64,000 nucleotides of DNA from Pseudomonas helmanticensis (GTDB lineage Bacteria; Pseudomonadota; Gammaproteobacteria; Pseudomonadales; Pseudomonadaceae). The translations under genes were made by a program, and so were the position numbers. Below the pieces are notes generated by a model. That model searched no databases. It was not told the DNA's origin and was given only the letters and a program-made list of their open reading frames with translations. Below are positions 8,301 to 19,524 of the stretch, piece by piece. The stretch covers positions 4,988,501 through 5,052,500 of the forward strand of contig NZ_FXUY01000001.1 of assembly GCF_900182985.1 (NCBI RefSeq), written 5' to 3'. Every line of letters begins with the position of its first letter. The stretch's first letter is position 1.

Positions 8301-9124
8301 CCGGGCAGGCCGTAAACCAATAGATCTGACCAGAATGTCCGATGATCGAGAACGTTGCCGACCCAGTGCTCCTGAATGCTGCTGATTTCGTCCGGACTCA
8401 TGTCGGCCAGGACTTTATCCAGAATGCCCACCAGCATTTTGTTGTCGCGGGGTACGGCCATCGCCAATTGATAGCGATAAGGGGTTTCGCCGCTGACGTA
8501 CAAACCGTCGAGTTTGAGCTGGCGCAGGCTCCAGACGCTGGAAGCGAGGTCGCCGACCACCGCGTCGACCTCGTCGGTGGCCAGGGCCTGCAAGGCGGAA
8601 CTGACATTGGGCATGGCCACCAGATTCAGATCCGGGTGGTGCGTGCGCAAAAGCTCATGCGGCGCGTAGTTTTCCACCACGGCGATTTTCAGACCGTAGA
8701 GGTCTTCGAGTTTGCGCGGCTGCGCGCCTCCGACGTGGGCGAGGATGACAATCGGGAAGTCGAGGTAAGGCCGGGTGAATGACAGGTAGGTCTGGCGTTC
8801 CGGGGTCGACATGATCCCTGGCAACAGATCGATCTTGCCTTGTTTGACCTGCTCCAGCACTTCTGTCCAGCTCACGGGTTCGATGGGCGTGAGTTTGATC
8901 GCGAGGCGTTGACGAATAACGTCGATATAGTCGGCTGCCAGCCCTTGGTAGCGGTTTTGGTCGTCGCGGAACTCGAACGGCGGCCACGACGCGTCCACAC
9001 CAAGGTGCAAATCCGGGTGAGCCGCCAGCCAGCTACGTTCTTCATCGGTCAGAGTCAGCGCGTCAGCCGTTGCGGTCCAGATCATCAGTGACAGCAAAAA
9101 AAGCACGGACGCCAGTCTGGGCAT
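5378..9124 (-). CDS. rmcA: RmcA-type dual GGDEF/EAL c-di-GMP enzyme with periplasmic SBP and PAS domains
   Basis: The protein has 1248 residues from ATG 9122-9124, a start that leaves a clean signal peptide; an in-frame start 96 bases further up lacks one. In order it has a signal (1-22), a bacterial extracellular solute-binding domain (about 28-255), a transmembrane helix (about 268-290), several PAS domains (about 320-800), a GGDEF domain and a C-terminal EAL domain. Both sites look intact: ARLGGDEFIILL with the inhibitory RDID five residues before it, and GAEALIRWRHP, LEITENFIM and DDFGTGYSS for the phosphodiesterase. The P. aeruginosa counterpart next to rpoD, RmcA, links redox and phenazine state to c-di-GMP and biofilm form. 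Domain order, length and position all match. Confidence 0.88.
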   Translation of the reverse strand: MPRLASVLFLLSLMIWTATADALTLTDEERSWLAAHPDLHLGVDASWPPFEFRDDQNRYQGLAADYIDVIRQRLAIKLTPIEPVSWTEVLEQVKQGKIDLLPGIMSTPERQTYLSFTRPYLDFPIVILAHVGGAQPRKLEDLYGLKIAVVENYAPHELLRTHHPDLNLVAMPNVSSALQALATDEVDAVVGDLASSVWSLRQLKLDGLYVSGETPYRYQLAMAVPRDNKMLVGILDKVLADMSPDEISSIQEHWVGNVLDHRTFWSDLLVYGLPGLLLLVIVLAVVIRINRRLSSEIARRIDLEQELRSSEYHYRGLVESLSAIAWEARMSDFTYSYVSPHAEDLLGYPQSHWLIPGFWRNIIHPADLTRAQAICDDAVREGRDHTLDYRVITADGRCLWVRDIVSLIEHGHEPVMRGLMIDISETKRTEEALRLSEQKFASVFQQCPDILVIARLSDGCLLEVNEAFEEQIGLKAEEVIGQTATDLNIWGIPGVGPGLLQRLQAGSIRNLEMPFRRNNGQVFTGLISAEPFDLDTTPALVVVVRDITQLKETQQQLQTSEEKFAKAFHASPDGLLLSRQSDGLLLEVNEGFSRITGFNSAMSVDRSALDLGIWVNLNERKQMLDLLHRDGFVRDFTCHIRRSDGLIRLCEVSSRPLPIGEEDCMLTIARDITERHLMQEKLQQAATVFESTAEGVLITDTQQHISAVNRAFTEITGYSESEALGHTPRLLASGLHDSAFYAAMWHQLTDEGHWQGEISNRRKNGELYPSWLTISAVRNRDKFITHFVAVFADISSLKHAQAKLDYQAHHDPLTGLPNRTLFESRLLMALNNQQENGGQGAVLFLDLDRFKHINDSLGHPVGDLLLKGIAVRLKEQLRDIDTVARLGGDEFIILLPGLQQASDADNIATKLLNCFGAPFQAGEHEFFISASIGTSLYPRDGCDVATLVKNADAAMYRSKAKGRNRVESYTRDLTAQASERVALEHELRRAIERDELHLYYQPKISLDDHRLVGAEALIRWRHPTFGEVPPEHFIPLAEENGMILQIGDWVLETACRQMFEWNQVYDSLGPLSVNLAGAQLRQPNLLGRIEQLLNDNGLMPDLLQLEITENFIMSQAEEALAVLHQLKHLGVQLAIDDFGTGYSSLSYLKRLPLDILKIDQSFVRGLPDDPHDAAIVRAIIALGRSMQFTVIAEGVETQAQQQFLAAEGCEQIQGYIVSLPLPPEEFAATFLRVTVSDYSDSTAEKPSL

Positions 9125-9212
9125 AACGCTCTCGTTATGGCTCGGGGATGATTGTTTCGAGTGTAGACGGGGTATGCGGGGGAGGGGTGGTGCGAGGAAC
9201 TTAATCTGCCAT

Positions 9213-9244
9213 ATAAACAAAACCCCCGGCCTGGGCCGGGGGTT
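9213..9244 (-). terminator. Intrinsic terminator after rpoD
   Basis: On the minus strand AACCCCCGGCC and GGCCGGGGGTT form an 11-bp stem with a 2-base gap, followed by TTGTTTATAT. It starts seven bases past the rpoD stop and separates rpoD from rmcA. Confidence 0.85.
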
Positions 9245-9250
9245 CTGGTA

Positions 9251-11095
<1,845 letters not shown>

Positions 11096-11162
11096 AACAC
11101 CCTATCCACTGAAGGTCTTGGCGGGCAAAAAACAAGCCGAGGATTATACCTGAGCTATGACC

Positions 11163-13127
11163 TCACGCGCCAGTTGAGGTCGGGTTTGATGCGGAAACAT
11201 TGCGACTTAGAAGGTCGCGCAGTTGATTTTTCTCTTCGAGACTCAGTTCGCCTTGACGCGCTTTCCTGAGTAACTGTTCAAGATTTCGCTCGCGTTGGCG
11301 GGCTGACAAGCTAGTAATGGTGTCGAAAAACTGTTGTTCAAGGTTATCTCCGTCAATCAACCATTCCTTTTCTGCCAGTGCCTTGAGCAAGCGACCCTGT
11401 TCAGTGCCGTGCCATCGCGCGATCAACTGAAATGAGTTTAGCTTGGGATTCTTCTGTACGGCTTCGAGCAGCGCCACAAGTAGCTGGGCGTTGGTCTGAT
11501 TTTCGTCGGCAATGTGCCCGGCATCTTCGACGCGCTCGGCCAATTGCGGGTGATGAAGCAGTGTGCGCAGGGCGGTCAGGGTCGGCGACTCGACGCCAAT
11601 CGGCGTGCGCGGGCGTTGCTGATCGCGATCACCGCCACGCTTGCCGTTCTTGTCCCAGGGCTTCTTGTCCCATTTCTTGCCGCCGGCACCGGGTTTCTTC
11701 GGCGTCCATTCCTGCTGCGGCACATACATGTCCTGTGCCTGCGGCTGATGGTAGTCGCTGTAGTCCGGCATTGCGTCGTAATTGATGCCCGGATCGTAGG
11801 CCGGCGGCGCTTCCTGCGGCGCGCTTTGCGCCAGCTGACTGACGGTTTCGCTGCTCAGGCCGGTGATTTCGCTCAGGCGCTGACGCATCAGGATGCGCAG
11901 GTTGGCACCTGGCACCTTGTCGATCAGCGGTGTGGCGAGGGTGGCCATATGGGCCTTGCCTTCGAGCGAGCGCGGATCGGCTTCCTCGGTCAATTGCTGG
12001 AAGAAATAGTCGGCCAGCGGCTGCGCGTGCTGATTGATCCGCGCCTTGAACGCGTCAGTGCCTTCTGCGCGAACCAAGGTGTCCGGGTCTTCGCCTTCTG
12101 GCAGAAACAGAAAGCGCGCACGACGGCCGTCCTGCAGGCTCGACAGCGTTGCTTCGAGTGCGCGCCAGGCGGCATTACGGCCAGCCTGGTCACCGTCGAA
12201 GCAGAACAGCACGTTCGGTACGACGCGGAACAGGCGCTTCAAATGTTCTTCGCTGGTCGCTGTGCCCAGCGTCGCGACGGCATTCTTCAGGCCTTGCTGG
12301 GCGAGAGCGATGACGTCCATGTAGCCTTCGACGACGATGATTTCGTCGAGGTTGCGGTTGTTCTTGCGTGCTTCATAAAGACCGTAGAGTTCCTGGCCTT
12401 TATGGAATACCGGGGTTTCCGGGGAGTTCAGGTACTTGGGCTTGTCGTCGCCGAGTACGCGACCACCGAAGGCGATGATGCGGCCGCGGGTGTCGCGGAT
12501 CGGGAACATCACGCGATCGCGGAAGCGGTCATAGCGTTTGCCGGTTTCGGCGTTCTCGATCAGCAGGCCGGCGTCGATCATGGCTTTTTGCTGAAGCGTA
12601 TCGCTGCTCAAGTGCTTGAACAGGTTGTCCCAGCCCGGCGGCGCGAAGCCAAGGCCGAAATCCCGGGCGATCTCACCGGTCAGGCCGCGGCCCTTGAGGT
12701 AGTCCACCGCAGCTTTGCGCGATGGATGGCTCTTGAGCGCCTGCTTGTAAAAGTCGGCAGCGGCGGTGAGCAACGGGTACAGCGGCGAATCGGTCGGCTG
12801 GCGCGGTTTGTGCGCGCGGCCGCTTTCTTCGCGGGGGATTTCCATGCCGGCGGCTTTCGCCAGATCCTCGACCGCCTGGGGGAAATCCAGGTTGTCGTGA
12901 TCCATGAGAAAGCCCAAGGCATTACCGCCGGCGCCGCAGCCGAAGCAGTAATAGAACTGTTTGTCGGGGCTGACGCTGAAGGACGGGGTTTTCTCTTTGT
13001 GAAACGGGCAACAGGCGGTGTAGTTCTTGCCGGCCTTCTTCAATTGCACGCGCGAGCTGACCACGTCGACGATGTCGGTGCGGTTCAGCAGGTCGTCAAT
13101 GAAGCTCTGGGGAATTAGCCCGGCCAT
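11163..13127 (-). CDS. dnaG: DNA primase DnaG
   Basis: Primase makes RNA primers for lagging-strand synthesis with the replicative helicase. The 654-residue form from ATG 13125-13127 begins MAGLIPQSFIDDLL, which matches the family start. The longer in-frame opening at 13286 adds 53 unrelated residues. The N-terminal CHC2 zinc finger (CCPFHKEKTPSF ... YYCFGCG), the TOPRIM acidic site (VVEGYMDVIAL, CFDGDQAGR) and a C-terminal helicase-binding region are present. A Gly/Lys-rich low-complexity linker near residues 450-490 (PGAGGKKWDKKPWDKN) joins the last two domains. Middle gene of the macromolecular-synthesis operon. Confidence 0.98.
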   Translation of the reverse strand: MAGLIPQSFIDDLLNRTDIVDVVSSRVQLKKAGKNYTACCPFHKEKTPSFSVSPDKQFYYCFGCGAGGNALGFLMDHDNLDFPQAVEDLAKAAGMEIPREESGRAHKPRQPTDSPLYPLLTAAADFYKQALKSHPSRKAAVDYLKGRGLTGEIARDFGLGFAPPGWDNLFKHLSSDTLQQKAMIDAGLLIENAETGKRYDRFRDRVMFPIRDTRGRIIAFGGRVLGDDKPKYLNSPETPVFHKGQELYGLYEARKNNRNLDEIIVVEGYMDVIALAQQGLKNAVATLGTATSEEHLKRLFRVVPNVLFCFDGDQAGRNAAWRALEATLSSLQDGRRARFLFLPEGEDPDTLVRAEGTDAFKARINQHAQPLADYFFQQLTEEADPRSLEGKAHMATLATPLIDKVPGANLRILMRQRLSEITGLSSETVSQLAQSAPQEAPPAYDPGINYDAMPDYSDYHQPQAQDMYVPQQEWTPKKPGAGGKKWDKKPWDKNGKRGGDRDQQRPRTPIGVESPTLTALRTLLHHPQLAERVEDAGHIADENQTNAQLLVALLEAVQKNPKLNSFQLIARWHGTEQGRLLKALAEKEWLIDGDNLEQQFFDTITSLSARQRERNLEQLLRKARQGELSLEEKNQLRDLLSRNVSASNPTSTGA

Positions 13128-13612
13128 GGCATTCTCGTCGTCTGCGCTGCAATAAGTCCGATGCGTAAGGCTGGCGGGCGCGGGTCGTTGTTTGAAGCGC
13201 GCAAAAGGTGCGGCTCGACCGGTGTCGTCTGCGTAATCGCTGTCGGGAAGTGTATCTGCCGAAAATCCACTGACGTTAGTACCCATCAGTTTTCGACTAT
13301 TTGAAAGTGTTGCGCTGAATCCGCTGGCGGCCGTTAAAGGGCCTCGGATAGCTCAATAAAGCGGGCACGCATGCAGGTGCCTTGGGCTGATCGTCGTAAG
13401 AGGAATCAGTGGGTGTGCTCGTCAGTAGCCTTGAAAGGCTCGTCAGAAAAGACGTGCACCGCTGGCAAAAGAGCCAGGTCTGACGTTTGAAGCAGATTTG
13501 TCTCGGTCGCGTGTGCGGCTTCGACATTGAAGCATCAAGCGTTTTACGCAAATGCCATTAGCCCGGCTCAGAGCCGGGCTTAGGCAAGAAGCTTGCTACG
13601 AACGTCTGTGTA
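13128..13612. other. rpsU-dnaG intergenic region
   Basis: These 485 bases separate rpsU from dnaG. Next to the rpsU stop lies the palindrome at 13561-13579 (GCCCGGC-5-GCCGGGC) without a good T tract. In E. coli a partial terminator at the same place lowers dnaG expression relative to rpsU, and this may do the same. The rest holds only short, unsupported open frames and presumably a dnaG-rpoD promoter that I could not place. Confidence 0.6.
13561..13579 (-). terminator. Possible attenuator between rpsU and dnaG
   Basis: A perfect GC-rich hairpin lies 34 bases past the rpsU stop. It lacks a strong T run, consistent with partial rather than full termination. This is inference from position, by analogy with the E. 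coli operon. Confidence 0.45.
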
Positions 13613-13828
13613 TTAGTACAGACGAACGGCGCGGCGCTGTTCGCGCTGAACTTTCTTGGCGTGACGCTTAACAGCGGCTGCTGCTTTGCGCTTACGCTCA
13701 GAAGTTGGCTTCTCGTAAAATTCGCGGCTACGAACTTCAGCCAGTACACCGGCTTTTTCGCAGGAGCGCTTGAAACGACGCAGAGCTACGTCGAAGGGTT
13801 CGTTCTCTTTAACTTTGACGGCTGGCAT
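13613..13828 (-). CDS. rpsU: 30S ribosomal protein S21
   Basis: At 71 residues it has the exact length and sequence character of bS21: an N-terminal [22 protein letters not shown] followed by a very basic C-terminal half ([16 protein letters not shown]). It binds the small ribosomal subunit near the anti-Shine-Dalgarno region and aids initiation. It is the first gene of the rpsU-dnaG-rpoD operon and is divergent from tsaD across 199 bases. An AAGGTAG ribosome site precedes the ATG. Confidence 0.99.
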
Positions 13829-14027
13829 CCAGAGCTACCTTCATTCATTACCGGGGTCAACATCCTCGCGGCAAAAGAGCACTTGAAGACGTCGGTTTTT
13901 AAGGGTTGCGGATGTTAACCCCTCATCGCTCGGAATGCAAAGCCTCTGATCGAAAACCGCTGGTCGGGGCATCCCGCGACGACTATTATGCGCGCCTTCG
14001 AATTCAGCCTAAACAAGGCGCAAACCC

Positions 14028-15053
14028 ATGCTAGTACTGGGATTAGAAACCTCCTGCGACGAAACCGGCGTCGCATTATATGACAGTGAACGCGGCCTGC
14101 TGGCCGACGCACTGTTCAGCCAGATCGACCTGCACCGCGCTTATGGCGGTGTGGTGCCGGAACTCGCCTCGCGTGACCACGTCAAGCGCATGCTGCCCTT
14201 GATTCGTCAGGTGTTGGCCGAGGCTGACTGTGTGCCGACCGAGATCGACGCAATCGCCTATACCGCGGGTCCTGGCCTGGTTGGTGCGTTGCTGGTCGGT
14301 GCTTCCTGCGCCCAGGCGTTGGCGTTTGCCTGGGGCATTCCGGCGCTTGGCGTGCACCACATGGAAGGGCATTTGCTCGCGCCGATGCTGGAGCCAGAAC
14401 CGCCGGAATTCCCGTTCGTCGCTTTGTTGGTCTCCGGCGGTCATACGCAGCTGGTTCAGGTCGATGGCATCGGTCAATACAGCCTGCTCGGCGAGACACT
14501 CGACGACGCTGCCGGTGAAGCATTCGACAAAACCGCGAAGATGATGGGCCTCAATTATCCGGGTGGGCCGGAAATCGCCAAGTTGGCGGAGAAGGGCGTC
14601 GCAGGACGTTTCACCTTTCCGCGTCCGATGTGCGATCGCCCTGGTCTGCAATTCAGCTTCAGTGGTCTGAAAACCTCTGCGCTCAACGCCTGGCAGCAGT
14701 GCGTCAGCGCCGGGGACGACAACGAGCAAGCCCGTTGCGACATCGCGCTGGCGTTCCAGCAGGCCGTGGTGGAGACTTTGACCATCAAGTGCAAGCGCGC
14801 CCTGAAACAGGCGGGCATGAAGCGTCTGGTGATTGCTGGCGGCGTCAGTGCCAACAAGGCCTTGCGCGTTTCGCTGGAGAAAATGCTCGGCGACATGAAG
14901 GGCGATGTGTTTTATGCCCGTCCCGAATTCTGCACCGACAACGGCGCGATGATCGCGTTTGCCGGTTGCCAGCGTTTGCAGGCCGGTCAGCAGGAAAGCC
15001 TGGCGATCAGCGTGCAGGCACGTTGGCCGATGGAGCAGTTGTCGGCGTTGTGA
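14028..15053 (+). CDS. tsaD: tRNA threonylcarbamoyladenosine transferase TsaD
   Basis: With TsaB and TsaE, TsaD transfers the threonylcarbamoyl group to A37 of ANN-decoding tRNAs, which include the Ile2 tRNA seen at 5.3 kb. The 341-residue protein shows the ASKHA nucleotide-binding fold: [19 protein letters not shown] at the start, the metal ligands HHMEGH near residues 111-115, [10 protein letters not shown] near 137, and a C-terminal [12 protein letters not shown] and [11 protein letters not shown]. Length is standard. It stands divergent to rpsU and converges with plsY 23 bases on. Confidence 0.98.
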   Translation: MLVLGLETSCDETGVALYDSERGLLADALFSQIDLHRAYGGVVPELASRDHVKRMLPLIRQVLAEADCVPTEIDAIAYTAGPGLVGALLVGASCAQALAFAWGIPALGVHHMEGHLLAPMLEPEPPEFPFVALLVSGGHTQLVQVDGIGQYSLLGETLDDAAGEAFDKTAKMMGLNYPGGPEIAKLAEKGVAGRFTFPRPMCDRPGLQFSFSGLKTSALNAWQQCVSAGDDNEQARCDIALAFQQAVVETLTIKCKRALKQAGMKRLVIAGGVSANKALRVSLEKMLGDMKGDVFYARPEFCTDNGAMIAFAGCQRLQAGQQESLAISVQARWPMEQLSAL

Positions 15054-15076
15054 TGAGCGGCGCTCATGAGCGGTAT

Positions 15077-15646
15077 TTAAAAATGCCGTTCGCGCCCGGC
15101 AAACAGGTCGCGTAGATTGCCGCGGTGACGCCAGACGATCAGCAGTGTCAGCGCGCTCATCGGCAACAGCGCCTCCGGTTCCTGCCAGGCCAGCAACGGC
15201 AGGGTCAGTGGCGTGGCGATCAGCGCAGCGAGCGAGCTGGTGCGGGTCAGGTAAAACGTCAGCAACCAGGCGCATACTGCCAGCAGCGCGGCGGGGGGAT
15301 ACAGGCCCAGCAGCATGCCGGCAGCGGTGGCGACGCCTTTGCCGCCACGGAAGCGAAAATACAGCGGGAACAGGTGACCGATCACGGCACACACGCCGAT
15401 CCACGCCTGATCCTGAAGAGAAAGGCCCACAGCCGCTGCGATCAGCACCGGCACGAGGCCTTTGCACAGATCACCCAGCAAGGTCAGGATCGCCAGTTTG
15501 CGACCGACCAGGCGCAGCATGTTGGTGGCGCCGGCATTACCCGAGCCACTCATTCGCGGATCCGGATTTCCGGTCAGGCGGCTGAGCAAAATGGCGAAGG
15601 ACAGCGAGCCGAGCAGGTAGGCGAGAGTCGCCAGTAACCAAAACAT
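15077..15646 (-). CDS. plsY: Acyl-phosphate:glycerol-3-phosphate acyltransferase PlsY
   Basis: PlsY is an inner-membrane enzyme that makes lysophosphatidate from acyl-phosphate, the first acylation of phospholipid synthesis together with PlsX. The 189 residues form about five hydrophobic helices. The glycine-rich loops typical of the family are visible: [12 protein letters not shown] near residue 34 and [13 protein letters not shown] near 97. It is divergent from folB (74 bases) and convergent with tsaD. Confidence 0.97.
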   Translation of the reverse strand: MFWLLATLAYLLGSLSFAILLSRLTGNPDPRMSGSGNAGATNMLRLVGRKLAILTLLGDLCKGLVPVLIAAAVGLSLQDQAWIGVCAVIGHLFPLYFRFRGGKGVATAAGMLLGLYPPAALLAVCAWLLTFYLTRTSSLAALIATPLTLPLLAWQEPEALLPMSALTLLIVWRHRGNLRDLFAGRERHF

Positions 15647-15720
15647 GCTAACTATTCCGGGCGAGGACGCCCTGATTCTAACGGCGCATTGCGCCCTTGT
15701 CGTGCAGCGGAGAAAAGTGC

Positions 15721-16077
15721 TTGGACAGAGTGTTTATCGAGGGCCTGGAAGTTGACACCGTGATCGGTGCCTACGACTGGGAGCGCGGCATCCGACAGTG
15801 CCTGCGTCTTGATCTGAGCTTCGCCTGGGACAATCGCCCGGCCGCCGCCGGTGACGATCTGACCCTGGCGCTCGATTACGCCAGTGTTTCCACGCGCATC
15901 CAGGCCTTTGCCGAGCAGGCGCAGTTTCAACTGGTCGAGACCTTCGCTGAGCGTCTGGTCGAAGTGCTGATGAGCGAGTTCAAGATTACTTGGGTTCGCT
16001 TGAAGCTGACCAAGCCTGGCGCTGTACCGGCTGCGAAGGGTGGCGTGGGTGTGGAGATCGAGCGCGGATGTCGCTGA
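15721..16077 (+). CDS. folB: Dihydroneopterin aldolase FolB
   Basis: FolB cleaves 7,8-dihydroneopterin to 6-hydroxymethyl-7,8-dihydropterin in folate synthesis. The 118-residue protein has [22 protein letters not shown] at its start (with the conserved family Glu) and a conserved C-terminal Lys ([11 protein letters not shown]). No ATG fits. TTG at 15721 is preceded by GGAGA at 15709-15713, seven bases away, and gives the family N-terminus, whereas the upstream TTG at 15697 would put that ribosome site inside the gene. The 3' end overlaps folK by 10 bases, so the two are probably translated together. Confidence 0.95.
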   Translation: MDRVFIEGLEVDTVIGAYDWERGIRQCLRLDLSFAWDNRPAAAGDDLTLALDYASVSTRIQAFAEQAQFQLVETFAERLVEVLMSEFKITWVRLKLTKPGAVPAAKGGVGVEIERGCR

Positions 16078-16583
16078 CTCAGGTCTATCTCGGGCTCGGT
16101 AGCAATATCGAGCGCGAAACCCATTTGCGCGCAGGTCTCGATGCATTGGCGAAGTTTCTTGTCGATATCCGCTGTTCGGCGGTGTTCGAGAGCGCGCCTG
16201 TGGGCATCAAGAGCGGGCCGTTCATCAACTTTGTGGTCTCGGCCTATACCGATCTGCCGTTGATGGAGCTGGATCGCCGCTTGAAATTCATCGAGGCGGA
16301 TAACGGCCGTTACGCGCCGGATCGCAAGGGTTTGCCGCTGGATATCGACGTGCTGCTGTATGGCGAGCTGGTCGGTAACTTTGACGGACTGGTACTGCCG
16401 CGTGCTGAAATTCTGAAGAATGCCTTTGTGCTGTGGCCGTTGTCGCTGATTGCGCCGGATCGCGTGCATCCGGGTGTGGGAAAAAGCTTCGCGACGTTGT
16501 GGGCAGAGGCGCAGATTGATCAGGTGCTGGCACCGGTCGGGTTTGAGTGGCGCGGCGAGCAGCTCACGCCTGAGAACCTTTAA
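16068..16583 (+). CDS. folK: 6-hydroxymethyl-7,8-dihydropterin pyrophosphokinase FolK
   Basis: FolK transfers pyrophosphate from ATP to the product of FolB, the next step of folate synthesis. The 171 residues include the family opening VYLGLGSNIERE, the substrate-binding block SAPVGIKSGPFINFVV and the metal/ATP motif RKGLPLDIDVLLYG. The ATG at 16068 lies inside the end of folB and gives the conserved start. An in-frame opening further up only reads through folB. A REP doublet follows directly. Confidence 0.97.
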   Translation: MSLTQVYLGLGSNIERETHLRAGLDALAKFLVDIRCSAVFESAPVGIKSGPFINFVVSAYTDLPLMELDRRLKFIEADNGRYAPDRKGLPLDIDVLLYGELVGNFDGLVLPRAEILKNAFVLWPLSLIAPDRVHPGVGKSFATLWAEAQIDQVLAPVGFEWRGEQLTPENL

Positions 16584-16587
16584 AAGC

Positions 16588-16664
16588 AAAAGATCGCAGC
16601 CTGCGGCAGCTCCAGAAAAAACGCGTATTTTCCATGTAGGAGCTGCCGCAGGCTGCGATCTTTT
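16588..16664. repeat. REPIN (inverted REP pair)
   Basis: Two inverted copies of AGATCGCAGCCTGCGGCAGC (left arm 16588-16613, right arm 16639-16664) flank about 25 bases. The same unit recurs at 33.4, 37.7, 47.3 and 56.2 kb. It lies between the convergent folK and cca genes, where it could act as an mRNA 3' hairpin. Confidence 0.9.
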
Positions 16665-16673
16665 GATCTTGCT

Positions 16674-17897
16674 TCAAGCGTTGTCTTTGTAAGCCTTCAA
16701 GGCCTTGAGCCGCTCACGCTTCAGCGCTTCGCCCAATTCAGGCCCTTTGAATCCCTTCTCCAGCAACGGCTGCACCGCGACCTCCCGCGCAACCTTCGCC
16801 GCCCCGCGCAAATAATCCGCCTGTGGGTAACTTCTCTGTTCCAGCCCTTTGCGGCCCCGGGCATCCATCTCGCACGCGGCAATAAACTCTTCAAACCGCT
16901 GTGGCCGGCGATAAACATCGAAACTCTGCAACAGTTCCAGCAGCGTCGATGCTTTCAACTCCAGTGCCCGGTGCCCATGGGTGTGATACTTGCCCACCAG
17001 CAAGGCTAATTCCTGACAGTCCTTCGGCGCCTTGAAGCGTTCGTTTACGGCTTTGATCAGCTTCAGTCCGGTGTGCTCATGGGCGATATGCCGTGGCCAT
17101 TCTTCTTCAGGCGTCAGGCCTTTGCCAAGGTCATGCAGCAGGCAGGCCCAGCGTACGGTCAGCGGTTGTTTGTGCAGCGCCGATTGCTCCAGCACGCTGA
17201 GGGTGTGCAGGCCGGTGTCGATTTCCGGGTGATGGGCTTCCGGTTGCGGCACACCAAACAGCGCGTCGACTTCCGGCATCAGCACTTTCAATGCGCCGCA
17301 GTCGCGCAGTACCTGGATAAATACCTGCGGCTGATCTTCCATCAGCGCCCGGGAGATTTCCTTCCAGCTGCGTTCAGCGGTCAGCGCTTGCAGTTCGCCG
17401 GATTCGCTGAGTTGACGCATCAGTTCCAGCGTCTCCGGCGCGACGGTAAATCCTAGCCCGGCATAGCGCGCGGCAAAGCGGGCAACGCGCAGAACACGGA
17501 GAGGATCTTCGGCGAACGCCGGGGAAACGTGGCGCAGGATTCGCCCTTCAAGATCGCGTTGGCCGTGGTACGGATCGGTGAGGTTTTGCTGATCGTCCTC
17601 GGCCATGGCATTGATGGTCAGGTCGCGGCGGATCAGATCTTCTTCGAGCGTCACTTCCGGGCTTGCGTGAAAGGTGAAGCCGCCGTAACCGCGCCCGCTC
17701 TTGCGTTCGGTGCGGGCGAGGGCGTACTCCTCTCCGCTTTTCGGATGAAGAAATACCGGGAAATCTGCGCCGACCGGGCGATAGCCTTTGGCGAGCATTT
17801 CCTCTGTGGAAGCGCCGACGACGACCCAATCGATATCGGTGACCGGTTTGCCCAGCAAGCGATCACGAACCGCGCCGCCAACCTTGAAAATCTGCAT
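16674..17897 (-). CDS. cca: CCA-adding tRNA nucleotidyltransferase (multifunctional, HD domain)
   Basis: Cca adds or repairs the 3' CCA of tRNAs. The 407-residue protein starts at ATG 17895-17897 behind CGGAGG. The nucleotidyltransferase head has [21 protein letters not shown] and [12 protein letters not shown]-terminal HD domain (LLHDLGKG) marks the longer enterobacterial/pseudomonad type, which also has phosphatase and phosphodiesterase activity. Upstream in-frame codons to 18017 would add 40 unrelated residues, so I reject that start. Confidence 0.97.
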   Translation of the reverse strand: MQIFKVGGAVRDRLLGKPVTDIDWVVVGASTEEMLAKGYRPVGADFPVFLHPKSGEEYALARTERKSGRGYGGFTFHASPEVTLEEDLIRRDLTINAMAEDDQQNLTDPYHGQRDLEGRILRHVSPAFAEDPLRVLRVARFAARYAGLGFTVAPETLELMRQLSESGELQALTAERSWKEISRALMEDQPQVFIQVLRDCGALKVLMPEVDALFGVPQPEAHHPEIDTGLHTLSVLEQSALHKQPLTVRWACLLHDLGKGLTPEEEWPRHIAHEHTGLKLIKAVNERFKAPKDCQELALLVGKYHTHGHRALELKASTLLELLQSFDVYRRPQRFEEFIAACEMDARGRKGLEQRSYPQADYLRGAAKVAREVAVQPLLEKGFKGPELGEALKRERLKALKAYKDNA

Positions 17898-17961
17898 AAA
17901 AAAACCTCCGTTAGCCCGACAGGATAACCCTTGCGTCAGACTTTCGGAGGCCAGAACCGTA

Positions 17962-19524
17962 TCAAAGATGGATGACGGCGAGGTCGAGCCGACCGTAATC
18001 CCCTTCGCTGTGTTCACTGCGTGGCGGAACGTGATGGGTTTTCATGATCTGGTCGCCTTGCAGGGTTTCCAGATGAATGTCGAAGCCCCACAAGCGATGC
18101 AGGTGTTTGAGTACTTCCTCAGTCGAATCACCGAGCGGTTTGCGGTCGTGCTGCTGGTGACGCAGTGTCAGCGAACGGTCACCACGCCGGTCGATGCTGT
18201 AGATCTGCACGTTCGGCTCACGATTGCCCAGGTTGTACTGCGCCGCCAGGGTTTCGCGGATGATCCGGTAACCGGGTTCGTCATGGATTGCCGGCACCAG
18301 CAAGTCGTCCTTCTGATCGTCATCCATGATGCTGAACAGCTTCAAGTCACGGATCACCTTGGGTGACAGGTACTGCAGGATGAAACTCTCATCCTTGAAG
18401 CTGCTCATGGCGAACTTGATGGTCGATAGCCAGTCGGTCCCGGCGATTTCCGGGAACCAGTGATAATCCTCCTCGGTAGGTTCTTCGCACATGCGCCGAA
18501 TGTCGCGGTACATGGCAAAACCCAGCGCGTAGGGATTTATGCCGCTGTAGTAAGGGCTGTCGAAGCCAGGCTGGAACACCACGCTGGTATGTGACGTCAG
18601 GAACTCCATCATGAAGCCGTCGGTCACCAGGCCCTCGTCATACAGGTCGTTCATCAGCGTGTAGTGCCAGAACGTCGCCCAGCCTTCGTTCATGACCTGA
18701 GTCTGACGCTGTGGATAAAAATACTGGGCGATCTTGCGCACGATCCGTACGATCTCGCGCTGCCAAGGCTCCAGCAGGGGGGCGTGTTTTTCGATGAAGT
18801 AGAGGATGTTTTCCTGCGGCTCGGCCGGGAAACGTGCGTTGTCCTTGTCGCTGTATTTGTCCGCGCCTTTGGGAATGGTCCGCCACAGATCGTTGATCTG
18901 CTTCTGCAGGTGTTCCTCGCGATCTTTCTGCCGGCGCCGTTCTTCTTCGGCGGAAATCGGGTAGGGGCGTTTATAGCGGTCAACGCCGTAGTTCATCAGC
19001 GCATGGCAGGAATCGAGCAAGTCCTCCACCGCGTCGATGCCATGGCGCTCCTCGCACTGCATGATGTACTGCTTGGCGAACACCAGGTAATCGATGATCG
19101 AGCTGGCATCGGTCCAGGTGCGGAACAGGTAATTGCCCTTGAAAAAGCTGTTGTGGCCATAGCACGCGTGGGCAACCACCAACGCTTGCATGCAGATGGT
19201 GTTTTCTTCCATCAGATAAGCGATGCACGGATCCGAGTTGATGACGATTTCGTACGCCAGGCCCATCTGCCCGCGACTGTAGGATTTTTCAGTGCTGAGG
19301 AAGTGCTTGCCGTAGGACCAATGGTGGTAACCCAGCGGCATACCCACCGAGGCATAGGCGTCCATCATCTGCTCGGCGGTGATCACTTCGATCTGGTTGG
19401 GATAGGTGTCCAGCGCATAGCCGGCCGCGATACGGGCGATTTCGCGGTCGTAGGTCTGGATCAGCTCGAACGTCCATTCGGAGCCGGTGGAAATGGGTTG
19501 GCGCTTCTGCTCTTTGGCGGTCAT
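17962..19524 (-). CDS. ycgB: SpoVR family protein (YcgB)
   Basis: This 520-residue member of the SpoVR family is named after a Bacillus spore-cortex gene, but its biochemical role is not settled in non-sporulating bacteria. Conserved His/Glu-rich stretches are visible ([43 protein letters not shown]). That last HxxxH/EGWATFWH block suggests a metal site (inference). It is the third gene of yeaG-yeaH-ycgB and overlaps the yeaH stop by four bases, so coupled translation is likely. In enterobacteria these genes are tied to stationary phase and nitrogen stress. Confidence 0.93.
   Translation of the reverse strand: MTAKEQKRQPISTGSEWTFELIQTYDREIARIAAGYALDTYPNQIEVITAEQMMDAYASVGMPLGYHHWSYGKHFLSTEKSYSRGQMGLAYEIVINSDPCIAYLMEENTICMQALVVAHACYGHNSFFKGNYLFRTWTDASSIIDYLVFAKQYIMQCEERHGIDAVEDLLDSCHALMNYGVDRYKRPYPISAEEERRRQKDREEHLQKQINDLWRTIPKGADKYSDKDNARFPAEPQENILYFIEKHAPLLEPWQREIVRIVRKIAQYFYPQRQTQVMNEGWATFWHYTLMNDLYDEGLVTDGFMMEFLTSHTSVVFQPGFDSPYYSGINPYALGFAMYRDIRRMCEEPTEEDYHWFPEIAGTDWLSTIKFAMSSFKDESFILQYLSPKVIRDLKLFSIMDDDQKDDLLVPAIHDEPGYRIIRETLAAQYNLGNREPNVQIYSIDRRGDRSLTLRHQQHDRKPLGDSTEEVLKHLHRLWGFDIHLETLQGDQIMKTHHVPPRSEHSEGDYGRLDLAVIHL

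Noticed and set aside
11514..13118. Open frame of 534 codons opposite dnaG
   Set aside because: Antisense of a complete dnaG with no domain.
13297..13551. 84-codon frame in the rpsU-dnaG gap
   Set aside because: No family resemblance, no good ribosome site, and composition unlike neighbouring genes.
14076..15467. 463-codon minus-strand frame across tsaD and plsY
   Set aside because: Antisense to tsaD and out of frame with plsY, with no domain.
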